From Peribacter sp964404805 (lineage in GTDB: Bacteria; Patescibacteriota; Gracilibacteria; Peribacterales; Peribacteraceae), in the NCBI GenBank assembly GCA_964404805.1, contig CAYOLJ010000009.1, positions 1 to 23,683 of the forward strand: 23,683 nt of DNA, written 5' to 3'. Of the stretch, positions 1 to 8,093 are shown in pieces. The translations under genes were made by a program, and so were the position numbers. The first letter of the stretch is position 1. Each line of letters opens with the position of its first letter. A model generated the notes under the pieces. It had not been told where the DNA came from, did not search any database, and was given only the letters and a program-made list of their open reading frames with translations.

Positions 1-1584
1 TAACCAGCCAGCTGTACCCCAGAGCGGCAGGGTGCGCAGTCCTTCGCGGCGTATGCACATCCACACGCCGTAGATTGCGTAGAGGAGCATCAGAAGCCCG
101 CAGGTGAGAACGGCAGAGGCGAGGGGTCTGAGTGCTAGTCCGAAGTCAAATTCGCCGAAGAATGCCGATTTAAAGAAGTACTCCCAGAAGTACTGGCGGC
201 CAGAGGCATCGTCCCACGGATTATTGTACGGGCGCACAATCATGCGCAGTGGATTGAATTCTGTGAATGTCTCGACGGTGTTATTCACGAAGAGTCCGGG
301 GCTCAAGTTTCCCGTATTCACTACAAGAGGTTGGCCCAGCGACATGCCGTCACGCAGCGTGAAGATCCAACCGGTGAGCAGGATGAGAGCAACTACACTC
401 GTCACGCCGACCAATGTTTTGGACCTTACAGTCAGTTTTCGCTTGAGGATAAGGAGTGTGAATGCGGCAGGAACCAGCAGTAATCCATTCGTTTTTGTGA
501 GAATGGCGAGAGCGAGCATAGCGATTGCCAGCCACCACGTAATCCACCGTCCCTTCTGCCACCAGGCGATCAGGAACCCGAAGCAGAGCACTTCCCATAG
601 AAGGAGCAGCACGTCGTTATTGATCCTCGCCGAGAGAAAGAGCAGGCTCGGCAGCACGGCGAGCGAGCCTAAGAAGAGTGTGCGCTCCACTTTTTCTTTC
701 GGTGTGAAGAGCATAACGGCGATCCACGCGACTCCTGCGAGCGTGAGAACTGAAGCGAAAAAGGCGAACCACTGGGTGTCGCGCGTAAGGAGAGGTAGGG
801 CTCTTCCAAATATCCCTCCCATGTGGAGCCAGAGACCAGTGAGCATGTAGTACAGAGGAGCCTGGTAGAACTCCCATCCATCTCGAACAGAAGGGAGCGC
901 GAGATGCTGTGCTACATAGCGGATGTACTCCAAGTGGCCGTCGGCATCGTACGCGCGAATTTCGTACGAGGTGGCGAAGACGTAGAACAGGCGAAGAATG
1001 ACACCAAAGGAGAACGCGCCGAAGAAGAGGCTTTGCCAGCGGGAGAACGCAAGCCCCTTAGCGATGAGCACGGCGCCCGAGATGAGCCCTGCAAGCAGGA
1101 GTAGACGCAGTCCCAGAAGGAGCGGGTCCCACCAGGCAGTGCGCCAGGTGAAGGAAGACGGCCCTCCAACATTCTGAATGGTCATGGTGACCACGTTGTT
1201 CCCCGTATGAATTGCGGAACCAAAGTTGAACGTGCGACCCCGCGAGAGATCGCAGAAGGGAATAGTACCTTCTCCTATAGGTTGTTCATTGATCGCAAGT
1301 GCTTCTATGCAGTCATCGGCAATCACTTGATAATACCGTGCATGCAGGGGATTAAGTTGAAGTGCGAAAGTGAGATCGAGATTCTGCGGAGATTCTGAGG
1401 CAGGCAACGTATCGGTAAACGGAATCCATGCGCTGTTCTCAATGTGATACCGGCCATCGGTGATGCGTGGCGTAAGTTCATGCGCGACCGTGGCATACAG
1501 GGCAGTGATAAGGAGCAGCAATGCTGCTCCCATCGACACCAGCAGAGGGGAGGTTTTCGATGGCATGAAGAATCGCGATCCCAT
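1..1584 (-). CDS. GT-C type membrane glycosyltransferase, truncated at the left edge
   Basis: This frame is open without a stop from an ATG at 1584 to base 1, giving 528 visible residues; the C-terminus lies outside the window. Residues 11-33 form a membrane segment. About 35-150 is a soluble, beta-rich stretch with no hydrophobic segments, then from 155 onward there are many membrane helices. The first extracytoplasmic loop after the helix near 188-205 has an acidic Asp-Ala-Asp at 213-215 followed by Gly-His, and then an aromatic Tyr-Gln-Ala-Pro-Leu-Tyr-Tyr stretch at 240-246. This layout is known from GT-C enzymes that use polyprenyl-phosphate sugars (GT39/PMT_2-like). The substrate is unknown. 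The start could instead be the in-frame ATG at 1566. It follows the SDR gene by 40 bases and is probably co-transcribed with it. Confidence 0.7.
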   Translation of the reverse strand, partial: MGSRFFMPSKTSPLLVSMGAALLLLITALYATVAHELTPRITDGRYHIENSAWIPFTDTLPASESPQNLDLTFALQLNPLHARYYQVIADDCIEALAINEQPIGEGTIPFCDLSRGRTFNFGSAIHTGNNVVTMTIQNVGGPSSFTWRTAWWDPLLLGLRLLLLAGLISGAVLIAKGLAFSRWQSLFFGAFSFGVILRLFYVFATSYEIRAYDADGHLEYIRYVAQHLALPSVRDGWEFYQAPLYYMLTGLWLHMGGIFGRALPLLTRDTQWFAFFASVLTLAGVAWIAVMLFTPKEKVERTLFLGSLAVLPSLLFLSARINNDVLLLLWEVLCFGFLIAWWQKGRWITWWLAIAMLALAILTKTNGLLLVPAAFTLLILKRKLTVRSKTLVGVTSVVALILLTGWIFTLRDGMSLGQPLVVNTGNLSPGLFVNNTVETFTEFNPLRMIVRPYNNPWDDASGRQYFWEYFFKSAFFGEFDFGLALRPLASAVLTCGLLMLLYAIYGVWMCIRREGLRTLPLWGTAGWL

Positions 1585-1624
1585 GCATCATAACGGATAT
1601 TTCATTTCGGGAATACTTGCCACC

Positions 1625-2668
1625 TCATGAGAGCCACTTCAACAGACGGATGATGCCCATTTTCGCCGGCTGCCGATGCGCCGAAGCATGCTCCCGGTGT
1701 TTCAGTTCCTCGCGATGCTGAGCGAAGTACTCGTAGGCCTTCCAGAGCATCTCTTCATTACGGAGTGTGGGTTGCCACGAGAGCATGCGCTTGATTTTGC
1801 TCGTGTCGAACTCAAAATTCTCGGCGATCATTTTGTAGTGGTAGGGGCCGAGCGGGGAGCACTTGAGCCAGTAGGCGATGCGCATAGCAAGGAGTGTGGG
1901 GAGCTTGGGGAGTGAGGCGATGCGAGCGCCAGTTCCCGCCTTTGTGGTCACGTACTCATACACATCTCTGAGTGACTTCACGTCATCCGAGCCAATGTGC
2001 AATGTTTCGGAGGAGGTCAGTTCTGTTGCCTTTTGAAAGGCGGCAATGAGGTCTTTGGCATAGATGAACTGATAGCGATTGTCTCCCTTGCCCACGACCC
2101 ACACCTTGCGGCCATCGGCAATGAATTCGAAGAGAATGGCCAAAAGCCCGAGACGCTCTGCATCCATGATCGTGGGGCAGCGGATGGTCGTGATGTTCAG
2201 GTGGTTTTGAAAGGGCTCTAAGACCCGTTCGCCTTCCCATTTCGATTGTCCGTACAGCTCAATAGGATGCGGAGGATCATCCTCCCTGATGGGACGATCC
2301 ATGCTCTCGCCCCAGAGGCAATTAGACGACGTGTACACCATCGATTTCACGCCGTGGTGTGCTGCGGCTTCGGCGATATTGCGCGTTCCATCGACATTGG
2401 AGGTCCAGAGAAAACGCTTATCCGGTGCACCATGCGCGAGAATGGCGGCACAGTGAAATACACTGTCGAAGTGGTTGTCTCCAAAGGTTGTCTCCAAGAG
2501 AGCCTTGTCGCGAATATCACCTTGAATGCTCGTGAGTGCCGGATCGTGATCCTGATCCTGATCCTCGACCAAGTCGATGTTCACGCATTGCCATCCCTCC
2601 TTCAGCAGGTGGCGTTTGAGTAGGCCACCAAAGAACCCCGATCCTCCAGTAATGAGTGCGGTAGGCAC
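1625..2668 (-). CDS. NAD-dependent epimerase/dehydratase (extended SDR)
   Basis: The 347-residue product is an extended short-chain dehydrogenase/reductase, the class that includes nucleotide-sugar epimerases and dehydratases. A Rossmann Gly-x-x-Gly-x-x-Gly sits at residues 8-14, the NAD-selecting Asp at 32, a Gly-Asp-Ile-Arg-Asp at 50-54, the catalytic Thr-Ser-Ser at 113-115, and the Tyr-x-x-x-Lys pair at 139/143. I chose the GTG at 2668 because it puts the Rossmann strand right at the N-terminus and lies 7 bases after a -10 box. A TTG at 2689 would add seven residues. The substrate cannot be read from the sequence. Its place between glycosyltransferase genes suggests sugar-nucleotide metabolism, but a steroid- or lipid-type SDR cannot be excluded. 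Confidence 0.85.
   Translation of the reverse strand: MPTALITGGSGFFGGLLKRHLLKEGWQCVNIDLVEDQDQDHDPALTSIQGDIRDKALLETTFGDNHFDSVFHCAAILAHGAPDKRFLWTSNVDGTRNIAEAAAHHGVKSMVYTSSNCLWGESMDRPIREDDPPHPIELYGQSKWEGERVLEPFQNHLNITTIRCPTIMDAERLGLLAILFEFIADGRKVWVVGKGDNRYQFIYAKDLIAAFQKATELTSSETLHIGSDDVKSLRDVYEYVTTKAGTGARIASLPKLPTLLAMRIAYWLKCSPLGPYHYKMIAENFEFDTSKIKRMLSWQPTLRNEEMLWKAYEYFAQHREELKHREHASAHRQPAKMGIIRLLKWLS
2542..2565. repeat. Four-unit hexamer microrepeat inside the SDR gene
   Basis: One GATCGT followed by three GATCCT units. On the minus strand it encodes an alternating Asp-Gln/Asp-His run just after the second Rossmann strand, in a surface loop, so it is probably a harmless in-frame expansion. A slipped-strand origin is an inference. 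Confidence 0.6.
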
Positions 2669-2675
2669 GTTCGTC

Positions 2676-2704
2676 AGTCTAGCGGGCAATGAGTATGGGA
2701 TCCA
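2676..2704 (-). promoter_or_regulatory. Candidate promoter of the SDR gene
   Basis: The -10 is TAGACT (2676-2681), with 17 bases to a weak -35 TGGATC (2699-2704). Seven bases separate the -10 from the GTG at 2668, so the transcript would start at or next to the start codon. The -35 matches the consensus at only three positions. Confidence 0.4.
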
Positions 2705-2717
2705 TGTGGCCTTTATG

Positions 2718-2747
2718 TTGCGCCAAGGTCCTGTACATGGTTACAGT
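2718..2747 (+). promoter_or_regulatory. Weak candidate promoter of the GT2 gene at 2760
   Basis: TTGCGC (2718-2723), 18 bases, TACAGT (2742-2747), then 12 bases to the ATG at 2760. Both boxes are poor matches. The position, divergent from the SDR promoter in a 91-base gap, is the main argument for it. Confidence 0.25.
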
Positions 2748-2759
2748 GCCCGTATTCCC

Positions 2760-3452
2760 ATGCGCCTCTCCATCGTGCTCCCGTGTTTTAATGAGGAGCA
2801 GAACATCGCAGGCACGATTGCCGATCTGCGTTCCTGGTACATGCGGGATGGGATTACCTGCGAAATTGTGGCAGTGGACGACGGATCCACGGATGGCACA
2901 TGGCGCATACTGCAGGAATTCGCCGCGCAGCAGAACGATATCCGTCTCGTTCAGCATGAGCGCAACCAGGGCTACGGCAGCGCTGTACGTTCAGGTTGTG
3001 ACGCTGCGACGATGGACTATGTCGGATTTATGGATAGTGATGGGCAGTTCAAGGCGGAGGATTGGAGCAAGCTCCTTCCATTTCTACAGGAGTACCAGTA
3101 CGTAACGGGTCGTCGTCTGCATCGTGCCGATCCCTTTATCCGCAAGGTAAACGCAAAACTCTTCGGTTTTCTCACGTTCTTTGTGCTTGGTGTGTGGGTG
3201 CGCGACATCAATTGCGCCATGAAAGTCTGGCATCGGGAGCTCTGGCCACGTATTCGTCCCGTGCACGCCACTGGGGCGCTCATCAATGCCGAAGTATTCT
3301 ACCGTTTACACTGTCTGAAGATTCCATGGAAGACGGTTCCGGTCCATCACTATCCGCGCCTCAAAGGAGAGCAGACAGGAGCGAACCTCCGCGTAATTCT
3401 GCGTATGTTTCGTGATCTTCTGGCTCTGCGTCGAGAAGGCTTTCGGCGTTAG
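2760..3452 (+). CDS. Family 2 glycosyltransferase, polyprenyl-phosphate mannose/glucose synthase type
   Basis: The 230-residue protein is a GT-A fold GT2 enzyme of the dolichol-phosphate mannose synthase group, which moves a sugar from a nucleotide donor to a polyprenyl phosphate on the cytoplasmic face. Visible motifs are the N-terminal beta strand with Pro-Cys-Phe-Asn-Glu at 8-12, Asp-Asp-Gly-Ser at 40-43, the metal-binding Asp-Ser-Asp at 92-94, and the Arg-Asp-Ile-Asn-Cys-Ala-Met-Lys segment at 148-155 that this group keeps. The end (about 195-225) has the typical His-His-Tyr-Pro-Arg plus amphipathic helix. There is no C-terminal membrane helix. The ATG at 2760 is preferred because upstream in-frame starts lie inside the divergent SDR gene. 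It converges on the PMT-like gene, a possible user of its product. The exact sugar is unknown. Confidence 0.88.
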   Translation: MRLSIVLPCFNEEQNIAGTIADLRSWYMRDGITCEIVAVDDGSTDGTWRILQEFAAQQNDIRLVQHERNQGYGSAVRSGCDAATMDYVGFMDSDGQFKAEDWSKLLPFLQEYQYVTGRRLHRADPFIRKVNAKLFGFLTFFVLGVWVRDINCAMKVWHRELWPRIRPVHATGALINAEVFYRLHCLKIPWKTVPVHHYPRLKGEQTGANLRVILRMFRDLLALRREGFRR

Positions 3453-4988
3453 CTACTTCTCTTTGCAGGGAACGGCAAGGCTACTCACTTTGTCGCACTT
3501 CACGCACGAGAGTTCCCAGAGATCGAAGAACGCACGTCGCTTAAACTGTGCATCGGTGATCGGCTGATAGTACGTGAGTGGCCGGTAATACTGGAAGGCA
3601 CCAAAGATGAGCAAGCCCAGCACAAGCAGGCCCATTTTTTTGCCCTGCGTGCTGAATTCCCACTTCCAGAAGCGTTTGAGTTCCATAAAGACCAATCCCA
3701 GAACGATGAAGCTAAAGAAGAGCGGCGGGAAGTAGTGGTACAGGTACATCACACGGTCTAACTGGCTGATGGCGATCATGTAGCAGACGTACAGCGTGAC
3801 GAAGGTGGTGAGCAGGAACTGGTGTTTGAGGGGTTCCCTGAACGGGAAGAAGAGCTGCGACAACAACATGCCGATGGCAAGAAGTATTGTTGCAAAGCTC
3901 ACCCACCAGACGACAGGGTTTACCTGCAGGTAGAGGTAGCGGTAGTCGGTGCCGTCGGGCGTCTCCCATCGGAAGTTGATGGACCGTGCGCCCAATGGCC
4001 AGAAGTAGAAGGGGCTGCCATTCTCATCTCCTTTGCAAAGGTCCAATCGCGGCACACCGCGGGCGTAGTGCGACGTAAACTTGAGCGAATCACGGAGCAT
4101 GACCGGAAACGAACTGATGGAGCGCGTGAGTCCCTGATCGAGGATGACTTTGTACTCATCAGAAGCCTGGTAGTAGCCGTTATCCGGCAGTGCGGGATTC
4201 ACAATCGTTCCAATCGAGAAGTGCGTGTACCACACACCGCAGAACACCACAGCGAACGCAAGCGACATGGCCCCAAGCATCCGGCCGATTTTCTGTTGTG
4301 TTGCATGCAGATCGCTGCGCCCTTCAGACCACAGTTTCCATAGAAGGAAGGGCACGAGCAAAATCAGAATGAGAGCGGTATCTTTCGTCGTTATGGCCGC
4401 GCCGAACGCTGCGCCGAAGAACGCCGCAGACGTGAAAAATGCACTGGGGCGATTGCGGGTTTCTAAGAGAAGGAAGAAACCGAAGATCGTAAGCGCCATG
4501 AAGAAAAGCAAGGTGGAATCGAGCATGGCGCCACGCGCGTGCACGATAAAGGCATTGTCGAAGATGTAGAGGAATGAGAGGAGTGTTGATTGCTGTGGAC
4601 TGCGGGTCATGAAGAGGAAAATCAAATACAGCAGCGGTGCGGTGAGCCAGGCGAGTAGTGTGGGGAAGAACCGGTAGCCGACGAATGAGAATCCTTCTGA
4701 CAGATCTCGTGCGTAGTCAGTATTGATGAATTGATTGCTGAAGGCATTCGGGTGGTACATCTTCTCGCCCAGAGCAATGAGGAGCTTTGCGAGGGGCGGA
4801 TGGGGTTCCATGAAGTACACGCCATTTAGGTATTTCTGAGCGCTGGAGATGTGATAGTTCTCGTCCCAGAAGAGCTGGGGAGGATAATTATAATTTTGAA
4901 AGTACGTAAGATAACTTAAGAGCAGTACGAGGAGGCCGAGGAGCACGGCGGGGTGCGAGAGCGTCTCTTTGATCTTGAAAGTGTTCAT
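3453..4988 (-). CDS. PMT-like (GT39) membrane mannosyl/glycosyltransferase
   Basis: The 511-residue protein has about ten membrane helices. Its first extracytoplasmic loop carries the Asp-Glu pair at 42-43 and a His-Pro-Pro-Leu-Ala-Lys at 63-68, the signature of protein O-mannosyltransferases (family GT39). These enzymes transfer mannose from a polyprenyl phosphate to an acceptor on the outer face. A large soluble loop between about residues 270 and 370 is consistent with the family. The ATG at 4988 is preferred over an in-frame TTG at 5024 because it lies seven bases after a good -10 box and starts just before the first helix. The stop codon abuts that of the converging GT2 gene with no base between. 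The acceptor could be protein or glycolipid. Confidence 0.85.
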   Translation of the reverse strand: MNTFKIKETLSHPAVLLGLLVLLLSYLTYFQNYNYPPQLFWDENYHISSAQKYLNGVYFMEPHPPLAKLLIALGEKMYHPNAFSNQFINTDYARDLSEGFSFVGYRFFPTLLAWLTAPLLYLIFLFMTRSPQQSTLLSFLYIFDNAFIVHARGAMLDSTLLFFMALTIFGFFLLLETRNRPSAFFTSAAFFGAAFGAAITTKDTALILILLVPFLLWKLWSEGRSDLHATQQKIGRMLGAMSLAFAVVFCGVWYTHFSIGTIVNPALPDNGYYQASDEYKVILDQGLTRSISSFPVMLRDSLKFTSHYARGVPRLDLCKGDENGSPFYFWPLGARSINFRWETPDGTDYRYLYLQVNPVVWWVSFATILLAIGMLLSQLFFPFREPLKHQFLLTTFVTLYVCYMIAISQLDRVMYLYHYFPPLFFSFIVLGLVFMELKRFWKWEFSTQGKKMGLLVLGLLIFGAFQYYRPLTYYQPITDAQFKRRAFFDLWELSCVKCDKVSSLAVPCKEK

Positions 4989-4995
4989 GCAGGCT

Positions 4996-5024
4996 AGTGT
5001 AAATGGTTCCTGACTATTCGCCAA
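4996..5024 (-). promoter_or_regulatory. Promoter of the PMT-like gene
   Basis: The -35 is TTGGCG (5019-5024), the spacer 17 bases and the -10 TACACT (4996-5001), with seven bases to the ATG at 4988. The predicted transcription start falls on or next to the ATG, so the mRNA would be leaderless. Confidence 0.6.
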
Positions 5025-5100
5025 TCACCAATGAACACATAATCCTATCGCAGGCGTATTCGCGAGTGCTGACAGAGAATTTGTCCTGCTTTTATGAGAA

Positions 5101-5134
5101 ATCACGTGCTAGCCTCGATCTGTTTCGCTATTCT
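5101..5134 (+). promoter_or_regulatory. Candidate ftsH promoter with a motif shared with the LtaS-like gene
   Basis: The -10 is TATTCT (5129-5134), six bases before the ATG. At the -35 distance (17 bases) there is no good TTGACA but GTGCTA, part of ATCACGTGCTA (5101-5111). The same 11 bases stand at the same distance in front of the LtaS-like gene (22034-22044, minus). It holds the palindrome CACGTG and might be a regulator site. Chance or an extended -10 (TGCTA) are alternatives. Confidence 0.35.
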
Positions 5135-5140
5135 GTAGCC

Positions 5141-7051
5141 ATGGCTGTGACACGAGGAAGACCCCCCGGAGGCCGGCAGCAGATTCTTGGGATTCTGCTC
5201 TTCGTCATTCTCGTGGGGATGTCGATTTATTCCATCATGTCGCCTGCACGTTCCGATCAGTCACAGGAGGCGCAAGCGCGTGAAGTACCTTTGAGCGAAA
5301 TCACACGCGGATACGCCGAACGGGAATTTACGAAGATCGTCATTCGCGATAATAAAGTTTTTGCCACGATGTCCTCGGGGTCCATCTTGAGTTCATACAA
5401 AGAGTCGACCGATTCCGTGAGTGACCTCAATTGGAATGATCCCAAGAACCCTACCATCGTCGAAGTCGAGAACCGCGAAGCAACCAATATTCTGATCGCG
5501 ATCCTGCCGGATCTTCTTTTCTTCATTCTCATCATTGGCGGCGTCATTTGGCTTTTCCGCGGTATTGCACGCAGTCAATCTACGGCACTCTCCTTTGGCA
5601 AATCACGCGCCCGCGTGGCGGATGCCACACAGGTAAAGACGCGCTTTGTCGATGTGGCCGGTTGCAAGGAGGCCAAGGAAGATTTGGTGGAAGTCGTCGA
5701 CTTTCTCAAGAATCCGCGCAAGTACATCAACCTGGGCGCCAAGATTCCCAAGGGAGTACTCCTTGTCGGTTCTCCGGGCACGGGTAAGACGCTTCTCGCT
5801 CGTGCCGTTGCCGGTGAGGCAGGCGTGCCGTTCTTCTCGATGGCGGGTTCCGAATTTGTCGAGATGTTTGTAGGTGTTGGAGCCAGCCGCGTACGTGATC
5901 TCTTTCTGCGCGCCAAACGTAATGCGCCGAGCATCATTTTCATCGACGAAATCGATGCAGTGGGGCGTCAGCGCGGCGGAGCGGGATTTGGCGGTGGACA
6001 CGATGAACGTGAGCAGACGCTCAATCAAATTCTTACCGAAATGGACGGGTTTGAGCAGGGGACGAATGTGATTGTCATTGCGGCCACAAACCGACCGGAT
6101 GTATTGGATGTGGCGCTCCTCCGCCCCGGACGTTTCGATCGTCGCATTTTCATCGACAAACCCGATCTCGAAGCGCGCGAACAAATCCTCCGTGTGCACG
6201 CCCGCAATAAGAAACTTGCCAAGGGTGCGCGCCTTCATGACGTTGCCAAACAGACGGTTGGGCTCACCGGCGCGGATCTTGAGAATATTATGAACGAGGC
6301 GGCGATCTTTGCCGCTAAGCGCCAGCATGTCTCACTCACGCAGCGCGATCTGGTCGATGCCACCGAGAAGGTGACGGTTGGTCCCGAGAAACGCTCACGC
6401 AAACTGACGCCGCATGAGAAGGAAATTACCGCCTATCACGAGCTCGGTCACGCGATTGTGGGGCATCTCTGTCCCTTGAGCGATCAGCTCCACAAGATTT
6501 CCATCGTTTCACGCGGATCTACACTTGGTGTGACATGGTTTCTTCCGCAGGAAGACACCTACACGACCAGTCGTGGCAAGTTCCTCGACGAGATCTGCGG
6601 GCTCCTCGGCGGTCGTGCCGCAGAGAAACTCGTCTTCGACGAGATCACCACCGGTGCCAGCTCCGATATAGAGCGTGCATCGCAGATCGCCCGTGCGATG
6701 GCCATGCGCTACGGAATGGGTGATGACGATCTCGGCCCGGTTTCGTACGGAGAGAAGCAGGGGACGATGTTCCTCGGCGCAGAAGCGGCGGTTGCCCGCA
6801 ACTACTCCGAAGAGATGGCTCGTAAGATTGACGAATTCGTGAAGAAAACTCTTCAGGATCAGTACGAGCGGGCAGTGGAATTTCTGCAGCAACATCAGGG
6901 CAAGCTGGAGTCGCTGGCGAAGGGTCTGATGAAGAAAGAGACGATGACGGTCGATGAATTCCTCGATATTTTCGAAGGCCGCTCGGAGCACACCGAGGAG
7001 CCGGATCCGATAGAGGAAAACGTCAATGAAGAAGACCAGGCGGAATCCTAA
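5141..7051 (+). CDS. ftsH: ATP-dependent zinc metalloprotease FtsH
   Basis: FtsH is a membrane-bound AAA+ hexamer that unfolds and degrades damaged membrane proteins and short-lived regulators. The 636-residue length is typical. Order: membrane helix 15-33, extracytoplasmic domain to about 115, second helix 117-139, Walker A Gly-Ser-Pro-Gly-Thr-Gly-Lys-Thr at 210-217, pore loop Phe-Val-Gly-Val-Gly at 243-247, Walker B ending Asp-Glu at 269-270, second region of homology at about 315-333, zinc motif His-Glu-Leu-Gly-His at 433-437 and the third ligand Asp509. The usual Ala of the zinc motif is Leu here, which keeps all ligands. An in-frame ATG at 5003 would add 46 residues with no family counterpart and would overlap the divergent promoter, so 5141 was chosen. 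It ends 14 bases from a converging GT2 gene. Confidence 0.97.
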   Translation: MAVTRGRPPGGRQQILGILLFVILVGMSIYSIMSPARSDQSQEAQAREVPLSEITRGYAEREFTKIVIRDNKVFATMSSGSILSSYKESTDSVSDLNWNDPKNPTIVEVENREATNILIAILPDLLFFILIIGGVIWLFRGIARSQSTALSFGKSRARVADATQVKTRFVDVAGCKEAKEDLVEVVDFLKNPRKYINLGAKIPKGVLLVGSPGTGKTLLARAVAGEAGVPFFSMAGSEFVEMFVGVGASRVRDLFLRAKRNAPSIIFIDEIDAVGRQRGGAGFGGGHDEREQTLNQILTEMDGFEQGTNVIVIAATNRPDVLDVALLRPGRFDRRIFIDKPDLEAREQILRVHARNKKLAKGARLHDVAKQTVGLTGADLENIMNEAAIFAAKRQHVSLTQRDLVDATEKVTVGPEKRSRKLTPHEKEITAYHELGHAIVGHLCPLSDQLHKISIVSRGSTLGVTWFLPQEDTYTTSRGKFLDEICGLLGGRAAEKLVFDEITTGASSDIERASQIARAMAMRYGMGDDDLGPVSYGEKQGTMFLGAEAAVARNYSEEMARKIDEFVKKTLQDQYERAVEFLQQHQGKLESLAKGLMKKETMTVDEFLDIFEGRSEHTEEPDPIEENVNEEDQAES

Positions 7052-7065
7052 TGCAATGCGCCAGG

Positions 7066-7971
7066 CTATGCTTTTCTCTGTACGAGCAGAGATTTCTTGA
7101 TGTCGGTTGTGGGGAGCGATGGTGTCTGTATCGAAATCTGGTTTTTCTGCAGGTGATAGAACAGCTGTGCTATCCAGAGCATCGGCCAACTTAAGGGCCA
7201 GAGAACAAGGTGGCGCAACGAAAGGAGGTCGAAACGGCAGATGTGTTGCTCATGCTTTTTGAAGAGATAGATCAAGCGGTGTGCGATATACGTGCGATAC
7301 ATGCGTAGCAATTCAATCATGGTGAACAGGAGCAGATTCCACTTGAGGCTGCTTTTGGTTTTTCGTTGGAGTACAGGCAGTTCACCGACACCATGCCCAC
7401 GGACCATTGTACGAAAGAGCACCTCGATGTCGAACGCGTAACTGCGTGTCTGCATGCTTGCAAACACCGATTTTGCCATCGGTGCGCGAAAGAGCTTCAT
7501 CGGCGCTTGCGTATCGTGATAGGGCATGCGGAAAAGTACCCATTCGATCCAGTGGAACAATGCATGTGCCACGTGACGCACTCTATTCGTGTGGTAGGTT
7601 GTTCGACGTGCGATGACGGCATCGAGCGACGGATCTTCCTGTATCCATGCAAGTGCCTGTGCAACGTACGAGGGATCAATTGCCATGTCTGCATCGATGA
7701 ATGCGATGAAAGACCCTTTCGCTGCACGAACACCATCGCGTACGGCAGCACCTTTACCACGTCGCTCCTGCCGCACGATTGTGCGAATACTCGGATACTT
7801 CACGGAAAGTTTAGAGAGAATGCGCATCGTTTCATCCGTACTGCCGTCGATGACGATGATCACTTCGGTCTCTTTCGGGCAGGTCTGGCCAATGCGCCGG
7901 ATGGTGGCCGGCAGGCATACCCCATTGTTATACGAGGGCAGAACGATCGAGAGGAGAGGGGTGTTGGGCAT
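7066..7971 (-). CDS. Family 2 glycosyltransferase, dolichyl-phosphate glucosyltransferase-like
   Basis: The 301-residue protein has a GT2 GT-A domain: Pro-Ser-Tyr-Asn-Asn at 12-16, Asp42 of the Ile-Asp-Gly-Ser segment, the Arg-Gly-Lys-Gly-Ala-Ala stretch at 71-76, and the metal-binding Asp-Ala-Asp at 93-95. Asp-Thr-Gln-Ala-Pro-Met-Lys at 153-159 and Phe-Asp-Ile-Glu at 180-183 resemble the ALG5-type group that makes polyprenyl-phosphate glucose. After about 205 come an amphipathic region and one likely membrane helix (253-273). It has its own strong promoter and converges on ftsH, so it is a single-gene unit. Donor and acceptor are inferred from the family only. Confidence 0.85.
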   Translation of the reverse strand: MPNTPLLSIVLPSYNNGVCLPATIRRIGQTCPKETEVIIVIDGSTDETMRILSKLSVKYPSIRTIVRQERRGKGAAVRDGVRAAKGSFIAFIDADMAIDPSYVAQALAWIQEDPSLDAVIARRTTYHTNRVRHVAHALFHWIEWVLFRMPYHDTQAPMKLFRAPMAKSVFASMQTRSYAFDIEVLFRTMVRGHGVGELPVLQRKTKSSLKWNLLLFTMIELLRMYRTYIAHRLIYLFKKHEQHICRFDLLSLRHLVLWPLSWPMLWIAQLFYHLQKNQISIQTPSLPTTDIKKSLLVQRKA

Positions 7972-7982
7972 GTGTTTGATAA

Positions 7983-8011
7983 ATTATAACATATTTTTAG
8001 TAATTTGTTAA
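7983..8011 (-). promoter_or_regulatory. Strong promoter of the GT2 gene at 7971
   Basis: TTAACA (8006-8011), 17 bases, perfect TATAAT (7983-7988), then 11 bases to the ATG. The expected leader is about four bases long and there is no Shine-Dalgarno sequence. Confidence 0.75.
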
Positions 8012-8056
8012 TTATCCGCTATTTGCACCCTCCTGAACGATATACGCGTTTTCGGC

Positions 8057-8085
8057 TTGGGAATTCTTCAGTTCCTTGCTACACT
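8057..8085 (+). promoter_or_regulatory. Promoter of purB
   Basis: TTGGGA (8057-8062), 17 bases, TACACT (8080-8085) with a TG one base upstream of the -10 (extended -10). Eight bases separate the -10 from the ATG at 8094, so the mRNA would begin at or within two bases of the start codon. It is divergent from the promoter at 7983-8011. Confidence 0.6.
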
Positions 8086-8093
8086 GTCCTCCC

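Noticed and set aside
104..850. Open frame of 248 codons on the plus strand at the left edge
   Set aside because: The opposite strand carries a continuous membrane protein with GT-C motifs open to the window edge. The plus-strand peptide is Ser/Arg/Thr-rich without domains.
2542..2565. Start of a CRISPR or longer tandem array
   Set aside because: Only four 6-base units, in frame inside a gene, with no spacers.
5003..5140. In-frame N-terminal extension of FtsH from an ATG at 5003
   Set aside because: The 46 extra residues have no counterpart in FtsH, and the stretch covers the divergent promoter of the PMT-like gene.
5603..6328. Open frame of 241 codons antisense to ftsH
   Set aside because: ftsH is certain here, and long antisense frames are expected from its GC-rich codon bias.
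6509..7189. Open frame of 226 codons on the minus strand spanning the ftsH end and the next gene
   Set aside because: It overlaps two well supported genes in other frames and has no family resemblance.
7972..8093. Possible riboswitch or leader RNA before purB
   Set aside because: The predicted purB transcript starts at about the ATG, so there is no leader to hold one. The gap is filled by two divergent promoters.
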